Origin: Halobacteriovorax sp. GB3
GTDB lineage: Bacteria; Bdellovibrionota; Bacteriovoracia; Bacteriovoracales; Bacteriovoracaceae
NCBI RefSeq assembly: GCF_028649655.1
Contig: NZ_JAQSLN010000003.1
Location: 992,001-1,056,000 of the forward strand
Direction: 5' to 3'
DNA: 64,000 nt
The notes beneath the pieces are model-generated. The model worked only from the letters and a program-made list of their open reading frames with translations. It did not search any database and was not told the origin of the DNA. How positions within the stretch are numbered: the stretch's first letter is position 1; every line of letters starts with the position of its first letter. A program made the translations under genes and the position numbers. Positions 55,324 through 64,000 of the stretch are shown here, piece by piece.

Positions 55324-58300
55324 TTGATTAACTCAATCATCATCCTACTTACTCTTTTTATCTCTTCAAATGTGTTCTCAATGAACTCTAAGACTGAGGG
55401 CTATGAAATTCAAGCAAACTCTATTCGCTATATCGATACACCCAGTGGTTACTTTCTTATCACTAATACTTCGAACAATAATATTTATATTCCAACTCAA
55501 ACTACGAGTTCCTGGAATAGCTTTCAAGCATCCCCTCCAAGTGGAATTAGTGTGCAAGCGCAAAGCGCACTGAAAGACTGTCATGCCTATTATCAAGCAG
55601 GTCTTCGAGCAGATGGCATTTATCAAATCGATCCCGACGGCCCTGGCCAACAAGCGGCCTTTAATGCAAGTTGTGATTTTAGAAGTGATGGTGGATGGAC
55701 TCTTCTTTTTAGACAGACGCGCCCCACTCTTTTTACAATCAATGATGCCTATTACAAAAATGTATCAAGTCCGACTTCTAGTGATTATTCTATTTTAAAT
55801 AAGCTTGAACTCTTTAGAGATCAAGGACATTTTACCTTCAGCCTAGTTCTCGATGGAATTAGTGGTAATCAAATTTGGGCCCAATCCTCAAACCCAACCT
55901 TAGATCAGGCAGTTAGTGGATATTTCCCAATAGATATCACCTATTCCGGTCAATACTGGGGTGGTCTCGAGAGAAACTGTGCCATTAACTGTACGAGTTC
56001 ATTCATGGATGGAAGTGTAAATCATTCAAACTGGTTCTATGCAATAGCTAGCTTTGTTGATTATTCTTCGGGTGTTATTCCTGGTGTTCACGATGGAACA
56101 ACTGATACAAATACAACAAAGAGCGAATTATGGATAAGGCCCTACTACCCAAAATCATGCTCACAAATTAAAGCCCATTCATCATCTAACTCTGGTCTCT
56201 ATCTTATCGATCATGATGGTCCAGGTGGAGATGCCCCCTACGATGCTTACTGCGATATGAGTACAAATGGTGGAGGCTGGACACTTTTCTATGCCAATAG
56301 TGCTGATGCCGCTCTACCTGTTAAACAGTCCTTTGATTGGTATGTGAGCAATACACCTGGAATTGATTTTACAAGCTATGATCACAGCAATATCAATCTA
56401 ACAGGAATGCTCAATATAGATAACTTTCCAGAGGCCACAGAGATGATGGCCAAAGACCTAGCAAATTGGAGTGCTAATGAATTTAGTGCACTCTCTTTTG
56501 AAAGTCATTCCACTTTGAATTCTCTTATCCAAGGAAATCTTGTACCAGGGACAGAGACATGTACAGATCTCCCCAATTCAGAACAATTTATCTTCCGAAA
56601 TAGCCAAGGACTCTCTTATAAGTTTAATCAGCTAAGAAGTTCTGGTTCAAATATTGGCTGGGGAAATTGTATTGGAACAAGTCTTGATCAAACTTCTACA
56701 TCTGATGTAGAAAATTATCCACGCGATTGGATTTATAATCGAGTTTCTAATACTGATACTTCAAGAGTTAGAGGTGTGGGTGGTTTTAATGGAGGTCTCT
56801 CTAGTGTAAAGGCAAGATATTATATTAGAGGAAAATCCCTTGCAAAAAGTTGTGAAGATTTAAAATCAATCTCGCCAGAATTAGCAGATGGGAAATATAA
56901 AGTTTATCCAGATGGAAAAAATGAAATAGAAGTTTACTGTGACTTTTCAAATTCACTTAAAGTTGGACTTCTCTCTCATCTTCTTTTTGAAGAGAATACA
57001 AATTTTCCAGGACAACTCGTCGATAACGGTCCATACCGAATCAATGCCACAATCTCAGGAGCAAGCTTTTCAACGGGTCCCTTTGGTTTAGAAAATAAAG
57101 CTCTCTTTTTTGAAGCCTCAACAACTTATGACAAAGTCTATTCCCTTTCTAATTACAAAGACAAACAAACATTCACGTTGGCCATTTGGATAAAGCCAAA
57201 CTCGTTAAATGGATTTAGAACAGTTATTGGTTCAGGCTACGGAAATAATATCGATGCAGGGATTATTTTAAATAATAACAATATTTGCTTCCATGAATAT
57301 AGTACTGGTGCTGTTGATACAAATCGTTGTACAACAACTGATCCTATCGTTGTAGATCAATGGCAACATGTGGCCGTCACGTATGACAATGGGGCCATTA
57401 GTATATATCACAATGGTGTCTTAGCATACTCTACAACTTATTCTATCACCAATTATAATCGAAACCTCTTTATTGGCGGAACTTCCAGTAATGCCTATAG
57501 TGGTGGACGTTTTTTTAGTGGCGATCTCTCACGATCATTTGTTTTTGAAAGGGCACTTTCTGCTAGTGAGATTGTAAAACTAAAAGATGTTGAACGTTTT
57601 TCAATTCCCTATGTTGCTAGTTGTGATGTGTTAGCAAGACAAGGAGTTACTAAAAATGATTTTTATACGATCTGGCCTCTTTGGGATAGCTCTTCAGTTC
57701 CTATGAGAGTCTATTGTAAATTTGATGAAACTTACGATTCAGGAAGAGGTTTAGCAAGAATTGTTCATCAAGATACTTCAGGAGGCTACTTCACCAATGC
57801 CACTGATGCTCTTAATAAAAATGAACTTTGGCCAGAAGCTAAACTCTATTCAATCCTAGATAAGCTTCCACTATTTAACCAATACGGTCCTTATCATTTA
57901 CAGATCCGATGGCCAGATAATGGCAAAAGAAATATTTGGACACAAACGAGCCTACCAACAGATGACGTTGATGTAGCTGGCTACAATGGACTCTATCTCG
58001 ATGCAACGAGCAATGACTGGGGAGGACTTGAGCTTGGAAATGGATCTCACGGGCCAGGAAATGGAGCAAGCTCTCTTTTAGATGGCGCCGTCAATACAGG
58101 AGGCTGGTACTTTGCTGTGGCATCCTATGCTGCCTGGGGAACGGGAACAATTGGAATTCCGGCCAGTTCAGATACGCATGGAACAGGTAACGGGGCACCT
58201 ATAGTAGAGCTCTATACGAGAGTTTCTAAGAACTTTACAAGTTGTAAAGAGATCCTCGATTTTGGATATTCTAAGGGAGATGGTTACTACATCATTAAAC

Positions 58301-58956
58301 CAGATGGTCCCTCTAGTTCGAATTCAACTCTTACCTACTGTGATATGACAACTGATGGAGGAGGTTGGACACTTCTAGCCAGAACTCACCCAGCTGAATC
58401 GAGTGAATACGTCTGTACGGTTGGCGCTGGTGCCTATACTAATCAAACGGATTGTACGACCAATAGTGGTCAATGGATTCCCGACCGGGCCCTCTATAAC
58501 TATGGTTGGTATTCTTCAACGGGAACTGTTCTTGATACGACAGCGCCCTATTCTCTTGGAGTCATGAATACAGAAATTTCTTTTAGTGAACTTATGATTG
58601 GTCAGCAAACGGCAACAACCAATGTTCCAGGATATCATATTATTAAGAGAACGATTTCTAAAAAGAATGTCAGTGATTATCAAACCACTCTTCTTAGTGA
58701 TGTTCCAGGATCATGGATTCAAAGGCCCTCATGGTCCTATTCCACTGTTCCTTTAATGCAAAGGCATATGGGGTTTACAAATTCAACGGAGGGTTATTTC
58801 ACTAGAGATTGCTGTAGTCCTAATAAGCTCTATGCCATTAATTGGTCAGGACTTAGAACAACTTATTGTGGAGAGGCCAATGATAGATCAGGCCCATATT
58901 GTAGTGGAACTACGATTGGCGATGACTCTAATCAAGTACTCATGTTTGTCCGATGA
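55324..58956 (+). CDS. multi-domain adhesin with fibrinogen-like and LamG-like modules
   Basis: A 1210-residue exported protein with a signal peptide (IIILLTLFISSNVFS). Modules start with a Cys and the segment G-x-Y-x-I-x-x-DGPG, then a YCDM/GGGWTLL motif, as in fibrinogen-related (FReD) domains: about residues 80-277, 277-508, 508-547 (shortened), 764-970 and 971-1210. A concanavalin-like LamG domain lies at about 555-760 (FTLAIWIKPNSLNGFRTVIG, WQHVAVTYDNG). FReD domains in ficolins bind acetylated sugars, so glycan recognition is a reasonable inference. A TTG start with AAGGA seven bases upstream directly abuts the fibre stop, so both are in one transcript. Confidence 0.7.
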   Translation: MINSIIILLTLFISSNVFSMNSKTEGYEIQANSIRYIDTPSGYFLITNTSNNNIYIPTQTTSSWNSFQASPPSGISVQAQSALKDCHAYYQAGLRADGIYQIDPDGPGQQAAFNASCDFRSDGGWTLLFRQTRPTLFTINDAYYKNVSSPTSSDYSILNKLELFRDQGHFTFSLVLDGISGNQIWAQSSNPTLDQAVSGYFPIDITYSGQYWGGLERNCAINCTSSFMDGSVNHSNWFYAIASFVDYSSGVIPGVHDGTTDTNTTKSELWIRPYYPKSCSQIKAHSSSNSGLYLIDHDGPGGDAPYDAYCDMSTNGGGWTLFYANSADAALPVKQSFDWYVSNTPGIDFTSYDHSNINLTGMLNIDNFPEATEMMAKDLANWSANEFSALSFESHSTLNSLIQGNLVPGTETCTDLPNSEQFIFRNSQGLSYKFNQLRSSGSNIGWGNCIGTSLDQTSTSDVENYPRDWIYNRVSNTDTSRVRGVGGFNGGLSSVKARYYIRGKSLAKSCEDLKSISPELADGKYKVYPDGKNEIEVYCDFSNSLKVGLLSHLLFEENTNFPGQLVDNGPYRINATISGASFSTGPFGLENKALFFEASTTYDKVYSLSNYKDKQTFTLAIWIKPNSLNGFRTVIGSGYGNNIDAGIILNNNNICFHEYSTGAVDTNRCTTTDPIVVDQWQHVAVTYDNGAISIYHNGVLAYSTTYSITNYNRNLFIGGTSSNAYSGGRFFSGDLSRSFVFERALSASEIVKLKDVERFSIPYVASCDVLARQGVTKNDFYTIWPLWDSSSVPMRVYCKFDETYDSGRGLARIVHQDTSGGYFTNATDALNKNELWPEAKLYSILDKLPLFNQYGPYHLQIRWPDNGKRNIWTQTSLPTDDVDVAGYNGLYLDATSNDWGGLELGNGSHGPGNGASSLLDGAVNTGGWYFAVASYAAWGTGTIGIPASSDTHGTGNGAPIVELYTRVSKNFTSCKEILDFGYSKGDGYYIIKPDGPSSSNSTLTYCDMTTDGGGWTLLARTHPAESSEYVCTVGAGAYTNQTDCTTNSGQWIPDRALYNYGWYSSTGTVLDTTAPYSLGVMNTEISFSELMIGQQTATTNVPGYHIIKRTISKKNVSDYQTTLLSDVPGSWIQRPSWSYSTVPLMQRHMGFTNSTEGYFTRDCCSPNKLYAINWSGLRTTYCGEANDRSGPYCSGTTIGDDSNQVLMFVR

Positions 58957-59065
58957 TCTTTATAGATAAGCCACTTAATCTCGGCATAAATTCGAATGTT
59001 TAAAACCTTAAACCTCTTAAGTAGCCCTCTATAATTAAATAGTTAGAAAAATATCATTATTTTTT

Positions 59066-59094
59066 CTAACTTACCGATAAAATACATATTGTTG
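59066..59094 (+). promoter_or_regulatory. promoter-proximal motif shared with the first fibre gene
   Basis: CTAACT, CCGATAAAAT (59074-59083) and TTGTTG (59089-59094) repeat the arrangement at 51037-51065, with 15 bases from CCGATAAAAT to TTGTTG in both. The gene start is 53 bases downstream of TCCGATAAAAT-type element here and 58 in the first copy. Confidence 0.5.
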
Positions 59095-59135
59095 GACTTT
59101 TCAAATATTCCCATATATTTGAGTTTGGAGTTAGT

Positions 59136-62100
59136 TTGATCAAAAAAATAAGTGCTTTCATTATGGCCCTTAGTTTTTGCTTCACTAGTTTTGGTGAAGA
59201 GATCTCCTATTCTGGTCGATTGGTGAATCCAACGACAGGTACTCCAATAAGTGGACCCGTTTCTCTTTCGATAAAATTGTATACAGAATTTCCAACATCG
59301 ACTTTCAATCTAAGATGTACTCAATCGACAACGAATACTAATTTATCAAATGGTGTCTTTACAGTACAACTAGATTATTCATCTCGATGTGACTCCAATA
59401 CAAAAGATCTTTCAACAGTTATCGAAGAAGCCGTTACAAATAATCAAAAAATTTATATCGAAGTTGAAGATACAACAAATGTTAAAACTTATGCTCGACA
59501 ACAAATCAACTTCGCCCCTATGGCCCTTTATGCAAAAAAAGCTACAAGTATTTCTGTTCCTGATAACAGTATAGATGTTATTAAATTAACTTCATCATGT
59601 GCTAATGGCCAAGTCATCAAATCAAATGGCTCAGGAGGCTTCACTTGTGCAAATGATGATACAGGTCTCAGCTCTGCCATTACCAACGTCTCAAGCGGAG
59701 AAGCGACAAATGTAACGATCTCTTCAAATGATGCAACCATTGATGTTCTCTATGACAACACAACAATAGGACTTAGTTCAAATCAACTTGAAGTAAAAGA
59801 CAATGCAATCGCTACTGCAAAGATTCAAGACAATGCAATCACGACTGCTAAAATTCAAGACAATGCCATTAATGGACAAAAGATTAATTCTAATCAAATA
59901 GCAACGGCACATATTCAAGATGGCGCCATTACTGATATAAAAATCACAGGAATCTCGGCCTCAAAACTCTCTGGAATTGTTCCCGATGCAAATTTACCAG
60001 ATATCACATCAACTCACATTTTAGATGGAACAATTACCGGTTCCGATATTGCCAGTGCAACAATTGCTCTAACACAACTCAATCCTACAGGTTGTAATTC
60101 AGATCAAATTGTAAAATTCGATCTCATTCTTAATCAATTCATTTGCGCTGATGTCTCTGCCCTTTCGACAAATGCTTGGACAGAGAATTCCGGTGATATT
60201 TATCGATCAAGTGGAAATGTTGGTATCGGTACAACAACTCCAGGAACAACACTAGAAGTTGAAAGTTCTAATTTTCCTGGATTCAGATTGATTCAACCAA
60301 CAAGTGATGGAATATCGGCCATGGCCAATCAATCGGGTTCAAATATCACTTATCTCACAACATATTCTGACTCTTATTCTGGTGGCTCTATTTTAAATGT
60401 TGGCGCTAATGGTAGTGCTCTTACGGCAGCCTCAGGGGACTTGGCCATCGTTTCAAATTCCACAGGAAAGATTATCTTTGGAGATTCAGCCTCTAACTTT
60501 GGTTCACAACAGACAAATATGGTTATTGATGGATCAAACGGAAATGTAGGGATCGGAGTTACGGCTCCTACAGAAAGATTAGAAGTTAGCGGTAAAATCA
60601 AAGGAACCGAACTTTGTATCGGTACAACATGTCGCTCTTCTTGGCCTTCAAGCTCGGGAGGAACAGTCACAAGTGTTGCCGGAGCAGCAAGTGGTGCCAT
60701 TGATGTGGCCAATGGCTCTACAACAGCTGAGCTAACGACAAGAGTTGATAATACAACGATAGAAATTAATGGTTCTAATAATCTTCAAGTTAAAGATAGT
60801 GGAATTACTAATGCAAAAATAGCCACAGGAGTTGATGCTTCTAAAGTTAGTACAGGGACACTGCCCGATTCAGTCTTAAGCACGAATGTTTCAAAACTTG
60901 GTTCAACAATTGAATCAGGAGAAATTACAGATGGAACAATCGCCGATTCAGATATTAGCTCAACGGCTGCCATTGCCTGGACGAAAGTCGATAAAACAGG
61001 AGCTGTTGCAGGAGATGTTGGAGCAGTTTCTTCGACGACATCTGTTATCGCTGGCACAGGGCTAACTGGTGGCGGAGCTCTTTCTGGTGATGTCACTGTC
61101 AATGCTGATATCGCGGGAATTAACTACTGGACTCAATCTGGTAGTGATCTTAGCTATACAGGGGGAAATGTTTCTGTTTCAAATCTTTCGATCTCCCCAG
61201 GAAGTCTAACCACATACAATAATCTTACCTCTAGGTTTGAGGGTGGCCCAGCTTTAACTGGAGCGCTCGTCATTACAACAAATATGGATGATACTGATAC
61301 AGGTATTTGGATTAATGATTTAGAAATTACTCTTTATAATTATTCAGACTCACCAAACCTTGAGCAACTCAATTTAGCTTTTTATAAGTATTATAATGGC
61401 GGAACATCAACGTCTTCATTTGTCAGCCATGGCTATACTCGATCAGGGAATATCAATCCGATGGTTAGACTTGGGCTCAATGGCTCAGGAAAAGTCGTTA
61501 TCATCATTGGAGATGTCTCTTCTTCTTGGTCTTACCCTCAAATCAAAGTAAAAAGTGTCGTTTCAAATTTTACGACAATATCTAAGTTCACTGGTTGGAC
61601 AAGTTCTCTTGTAACAGACATAAGTAGTTACACAGGAATTACAACAACCAATAACAAACAAATTGTCTCAAAAGTTGAACAATCATCAAGTGATGATAAC
61701 TATCTAACGGGTAATCTTGCCATTGGTAAGACAACACCTACAACTGCCCTAGATGTTTCAGGAACAGTCACAGCAACTGCTTTAAATGTTTCTGGCAGCA
61801 TAAGTGCAGCAAGTTTCTCCGGAGATGGTTCAGCACTAACAAATATCTCAGGTGCCGTAACTGAAGATATTAGCCTTAATGGTGACTCCGGACGATCTTT
61901 ATTAGTAAATAGAAATACCGTCGCCGATACTTCGGGTAGAAGTTTATCAGTTGCGGCAGGAGGGGCTACGACAGGAGCAACCGATAAAAATGGTGGAAAC
62001 CTCGTTTTAAAATCCGGTGTCTCAACAGGAACTGGCAGCAGTAGTATTCTTTTTCAAACCGCACCTTCTGGTTCAAGTGGAACGAGTGATAATGCTTTAT

Positions 62101-64000
62101 CAACAGCAATGATCATTAATGGTTCTGGAAATGTAGGAATTGGAACCTCTACTCCTAATTCACTTTTATCTTTGACAGGTGTTGATCAAACGGTTTCCCT
62201 AGCAGCTTCTAGAAATTTTCCAGCTATGCTCGAAATTAGTTCAACAGATCCATCTGCTGGAGCAGAATCAAATATCTTATTTACTTCGACTTATTCGGGC
62301 ACATCAAAAGTAGCTAATGCTTCAATAGCTTCTATTCAAGAGACATCCGGAAGTAATGCAGACTATGGAAAATCATCGCTGGTTTTTAGAACGAGTGGTC
62401 CAATCATTGCCGATCTTAACAAAGAACGAATGAGAATTAATGGCAATGGAATGGTTGGAATCGGAGAAAGTAACCCGACAACCCTTCTCTCTCTTGCAGG
62501 AACTGATGATAAATTTATAAGCTTAGACAGAACGGCCAATGCCAATGTCGACGACATCCTAACAATGGGAGTTGCCTACTCCGCAGGCGGTGGTGCTGAC
62601 GATTACTTTTACACAGGTTTTTCAGCTCATCAATTTGTATTAAGACCATCTGGAAATGTTGGTATTGGTGTAACAAACCCAAGTGCAAAACTCCATGTCA
62701 ATGGAACTTTCATCGCCGACAATATGGGTCTCTCCCTTCCTCCAAGTAACACATTTGATGATAAAACTTTGCCGGCCGGACTCTATATGTCCAACACAAG
62801 TTCGACAGGAAGCCCGACTCCCGGAAATAGTGGAGCAGTGCTTAATATGCAAAGTGGTGTCGCTTCAGGTGCTGTTGCTCAATTGCATATTCGCTCAAAC
62901 AATACAGAAATTCCTGAGGCCTATATCCGTCACAGTGATAACACTGGAGATTTCAAGCCATGGTACAAATTGGTCACAGAAAATGACTCAGGAAATGTGG
63001 GAATTGGCACGAATACTCCATCCTCCGTACTTAATGTAAAAGGTCCTTCTGATACTCCAAGTTCTTTTGGGATTGCAAATTTTGATACGATTACAGGAAC
63101 GAATGATGTTGGAGTAAAGATAGGAGCAGTGGCCGGGGCAGGAACAGCTGGATATGGCTTCATTCAAGCTAAACATGTTGGTTCAACAAATGATGGAAAC
63201 CTCATTTTAAATTCGGCCGGAGGTAATGTCGGAATTGGAACAACCTCTCCTATCGGTGGACTTCATATACAAAAGGCCCGTTGGACAGAAGGTGGAGTGT
63301 CAGGACCACAAATTACAGTGCAAGGTTCGAGAGCGGCCATTGGGTTATACGATGATAATGAAACAGGAGAAAATGTCTTTGCCATTCAAAATGGTGAAGG
63401 AAACTTTCATATATACTCAACGGCCTATACAAGTGATGACCTAGGTTTTGATGAAAAAGTTTCTAGAATGATGATTCAAAAAACAACAGGTAATGTTGCC
63501 ATTGGAACAACAGGAAGTCCTGTCGATAAACTAACAGTTTACGGTGATGGAGAAAGTCTAAGACTTCAAGCTGCCACCGCAAATATTGCTGATTCTTCTT
63601 CTATCATTTTCGCCGAGAATGCTACTGTTGACCATTTTAAAATTGGCTATAGTGGTAGTGATAGTGAGTCAGGTAGTGGTGCACTAACTTTTAGCACTCC
63701 TGAAAGTTCAACTATCTTAAAAATGAATCGCTTGGGGAAAGTTGGAGTTGGAGTAAATCCTAGTGGAGCAAAGCTTCACATTAATAACAGTACGACATTT
63801 GACCCCGCTTCTAATAGCAACGCTGCTCTTCTTCTTGATGGCTCATCAGGTGGAGGTATTGTGTTTAAAGATTCAGGATACGGTGGTATTTGGATGTCTG
63901 GTTCTGGTACGACAATGAACTTTAAAACAAATGGGGCAAGTTCAGGATTTGGATCAACAGAGGGATCGCTTGTACTCAATGATTCAGGAAATCTTGGAGT
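59136..64000 (+). CDS. second large surface fibre protein (partial, runs off the window)
   Basis: Paralogue of the fibre at 51112: the first 350 residues follow it almost line for line (signal ISAFIMALSFCFTSFG, EEISYSGRLVNPTTGTP, LYTEFPTSTFNLRC). It has the same A-K-I-Q-D-N-A-I repeats and at least ten stalk repeats such as NVGIGTTTPGTTLEV and NVGIGVTNPSAKLHV before the window ends. It stays open for 1621 codons, so the C-terminus and any S74 domain lie outside. The start is TTG with GGAG six to eight bases upstream. The centre (about residues 660-860) diverges from the first fibre, suggesting a swapped module. Confidence 0.85.
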   Translation, partial: MIKKISAFIMALSFCFTSFGEEISYSGRLVNPTTGTPISGPVSLSIKLYTEFPTSTFNLRCTQSTTNTNLSNGVFTVQLDYSSRCDSNTKDLSTVIEEAVTNNQKIYIEVEDTTNVKTYARQQINFAPMALYAKKATSISVPDNSIDVIKLTSSCANGQVIKSNGSGGFTCANDDTGLSSAITNVSSGEATNVTISSNDATIDVLYDNTTIGLSSNQLEVKDNAIATAKIQDNAITTAKIQDNAINGQKINSNQIATAHIQDGAITDIKITGISASKLSGIVPDANLPDITSTHILDGTITGSDIASATIALTQLNPTGCNSDQIVKFDLILNQFICADVSALSTNAWTENSGDIYRSSGNVGIGTTTPGTTLEVESSNFPGFRLIQPTSDGISAMANQSGSNITYLTTYSDSYSGGSILNVGANGSALTAASGDLAIVSNSTGKIIFGDSASNFGSQQTNMVIDGSNGNVGIGVTAPTERLEVSGKIKGTELCIGTTCRSSWPSSSGGTVTSVAGAASGAIDVANGSTTAELTTRVDNTTIEINGSNNLQVKDSGITNAKIATGVDASKVSTGTLPDSVLSTNVSKLGSTIESGEITDGTIADSDISSTAAIAWTKVDKTGAVAGDVGAVSSTTSVIAGTGLTGGGALSGDVTVNADIAGINYWTQSGSDLSYTGGNVSVSNLSISPGSLTTYNNLTSRFEGGPALTGALVITTNMDDTDTGIWINDLEITLYNYSDSPNLEQLNLAFYKYYNGGTSTSSFVSHGYTRSGNINPMVRLGLNGSGKVVIIIGDVSSSWSYPQIKVKSVVSNFTTISKFTGWTSSLVTDISSYTGITTTNNKQIVSKVEQSSSDDNYLTGNLAIGKTTPTTALDVSGTVTATALNVSGSISAASFSGDGSALTNISGAVTEDISLNGDSGRSLLVNRNTVADTSGRSLSVAAGGATTGATDKNGGNLVLKSGVSTGTGSSSILFQTAPSGSSGTSDNALSTAMIINGSGNVGIGTSTPNSLLSLTGVDQTVSLAASRNFPAMLEISSTDPSAGAESNILFTSTYSGTSKVANASIASIQETSGSNADYGKSSLVFRTSGPIIADLNKERMRINGNGMVGIGESNPTTLLSLAGTDDKFISLDRTANANVDDILTMGVAYSAGGGADDYFYTGFSAHQFVLRPSGNVGIGVTNPSAKLHVNGTFIADNMGLSLPPSNTFDDKTLPAGLYMSNTSSTGSPTPGNSGAVLNMQSGVASGAVAQLHIRSNNTEIPEAYIRHSDNTGDFKPWYKLVTENDSGNVGIGTNTPSSVLNVKGPSDTPSSFGIANFDTITGTNDVGVKIGAVAGAGTAGYGFIQAKHVGSTNDGNLILNSAGGNVGIGTTSPIGGLHIQKARWTEGGVSGPQITVQGSRAAIGLYDDNETGENVFAIQNGEGNFHIYSTAYTSDDLGFDEKVSRMMIQKTTGNVAIGTTGSPVDKLTVYGDGESLRLQAATANIADSSSIIFAENATVDHFKIGYSGSDSESGSGALTFSTPESSTILKMNRLGKVGVGVNPSGAKLHINNSTTFDPASNSNAALLLDGSSGGGIVFKDSGYGGIWMSGSGTTMNFKTNGASSGFGSTEGSLVLNDSGNLG

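Noticed and set aside
50981-64000. prophage tail region
   Set aside because: The fibres resemble phage tail proteins, but they have signal peptides, and no capsid, terminase, baseplate or integrase gene is present in the window.

Overview
The window reads as chromosomal DNA of an AT-rich Gram-negative bacterium. It encodes an envelope with KDO (kdsA, kdsB, kdsC), many lipoproteins and exported proteins, TolC, SPOR and Tat-exported PhoX proteins, and very large surface fibres. The combination of low GC, frequent TTG and GTG starts with good Shine-Dalgarno sequences, a PhoX phosphatase, a Tad-type pilus locus and chimeric fibre proteins suggests a predatory Bdellovibrionota member, most likely Bacteriovorax or Halobacteriovorax. 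This placement is inference. No rRNA, tRNA, CRISPR array, insertion sequence or prophage was seen.

Layout. 0.1-10.3 kb: a minus-strand block with dnaE, two envelope proteins (one a CsgG/FlgT-like lipoprotein), pyrD and a TPR protein, then a FecR-like protein and PhoX. 10.6-15.6 kb: exported proteins, a chemoreceptor ending in a hemerythrin domain, and a HAD-like protein. 15.6-21.5 kb: guaB-guaA (GMP synthesis), then a lipoprotein and FecR-like pair and an exported protein. 21.6-28.1 kb: a BtuF-like binding protein, a DsbD-like reductase, gpsA, a DUF493 protein, a PAS histidine kinase and a solute-binding protein. 28.2-31.9 kb: kdsB-pyrG-kdsA-kdsC, a tightly overlapping operon that makes CTP and CMP-KDO. 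32-37.7 kb: TolC, a probable barrel protein, purB, manC and a SPOR protein.

37.9-42.4 kb is a divergent Tad/Flp pilus locus: a 56-residue Flp pilin, a 51-residue membrane protein, a TadG-like protein, a prepilin-like protein, two small proteins, a CpaC-like secretin and a TadA ATPase. A possible TadB/C protein lies apart at 45.2-46.1 kb, beyond lysC and ettA. Inside this locus, on the opposite strand, sits a complete mini-gene for a 43-residue very basic protein with its own promoter, ribosome binding site and terminator. This means the apparent membrane-rich N-terminus of the secretin reading frame is largely an antisense artefact.

46.2-49.3 kb holds a small protein, an RlmI-like methyltransferase, a YdcZ-family membrane protein and an exported class-I amidotransferase-like hydrolase. 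From 49.5 kb to the end is a surface-fibre region. It starts with a Ser/Asn-rich anchored protein. Next is a 1403-residue fibre with about ten 'VGIGT..P' stalk repeats and a C-terminal S74 self-cleaving chaperone domain. Directly abutting it is a 1210-residue protein with several fibrinogen-like modules and one LamG-like module. Last is a second, paralogous fibre gene that runs off the window. The two fibre genes share a promoter-proximal motif, and the first also has a near-perfect CRP-type palindrome. These look like cell-surface recognition fibres, plausibly for prey, and are the most interesting system in the window.
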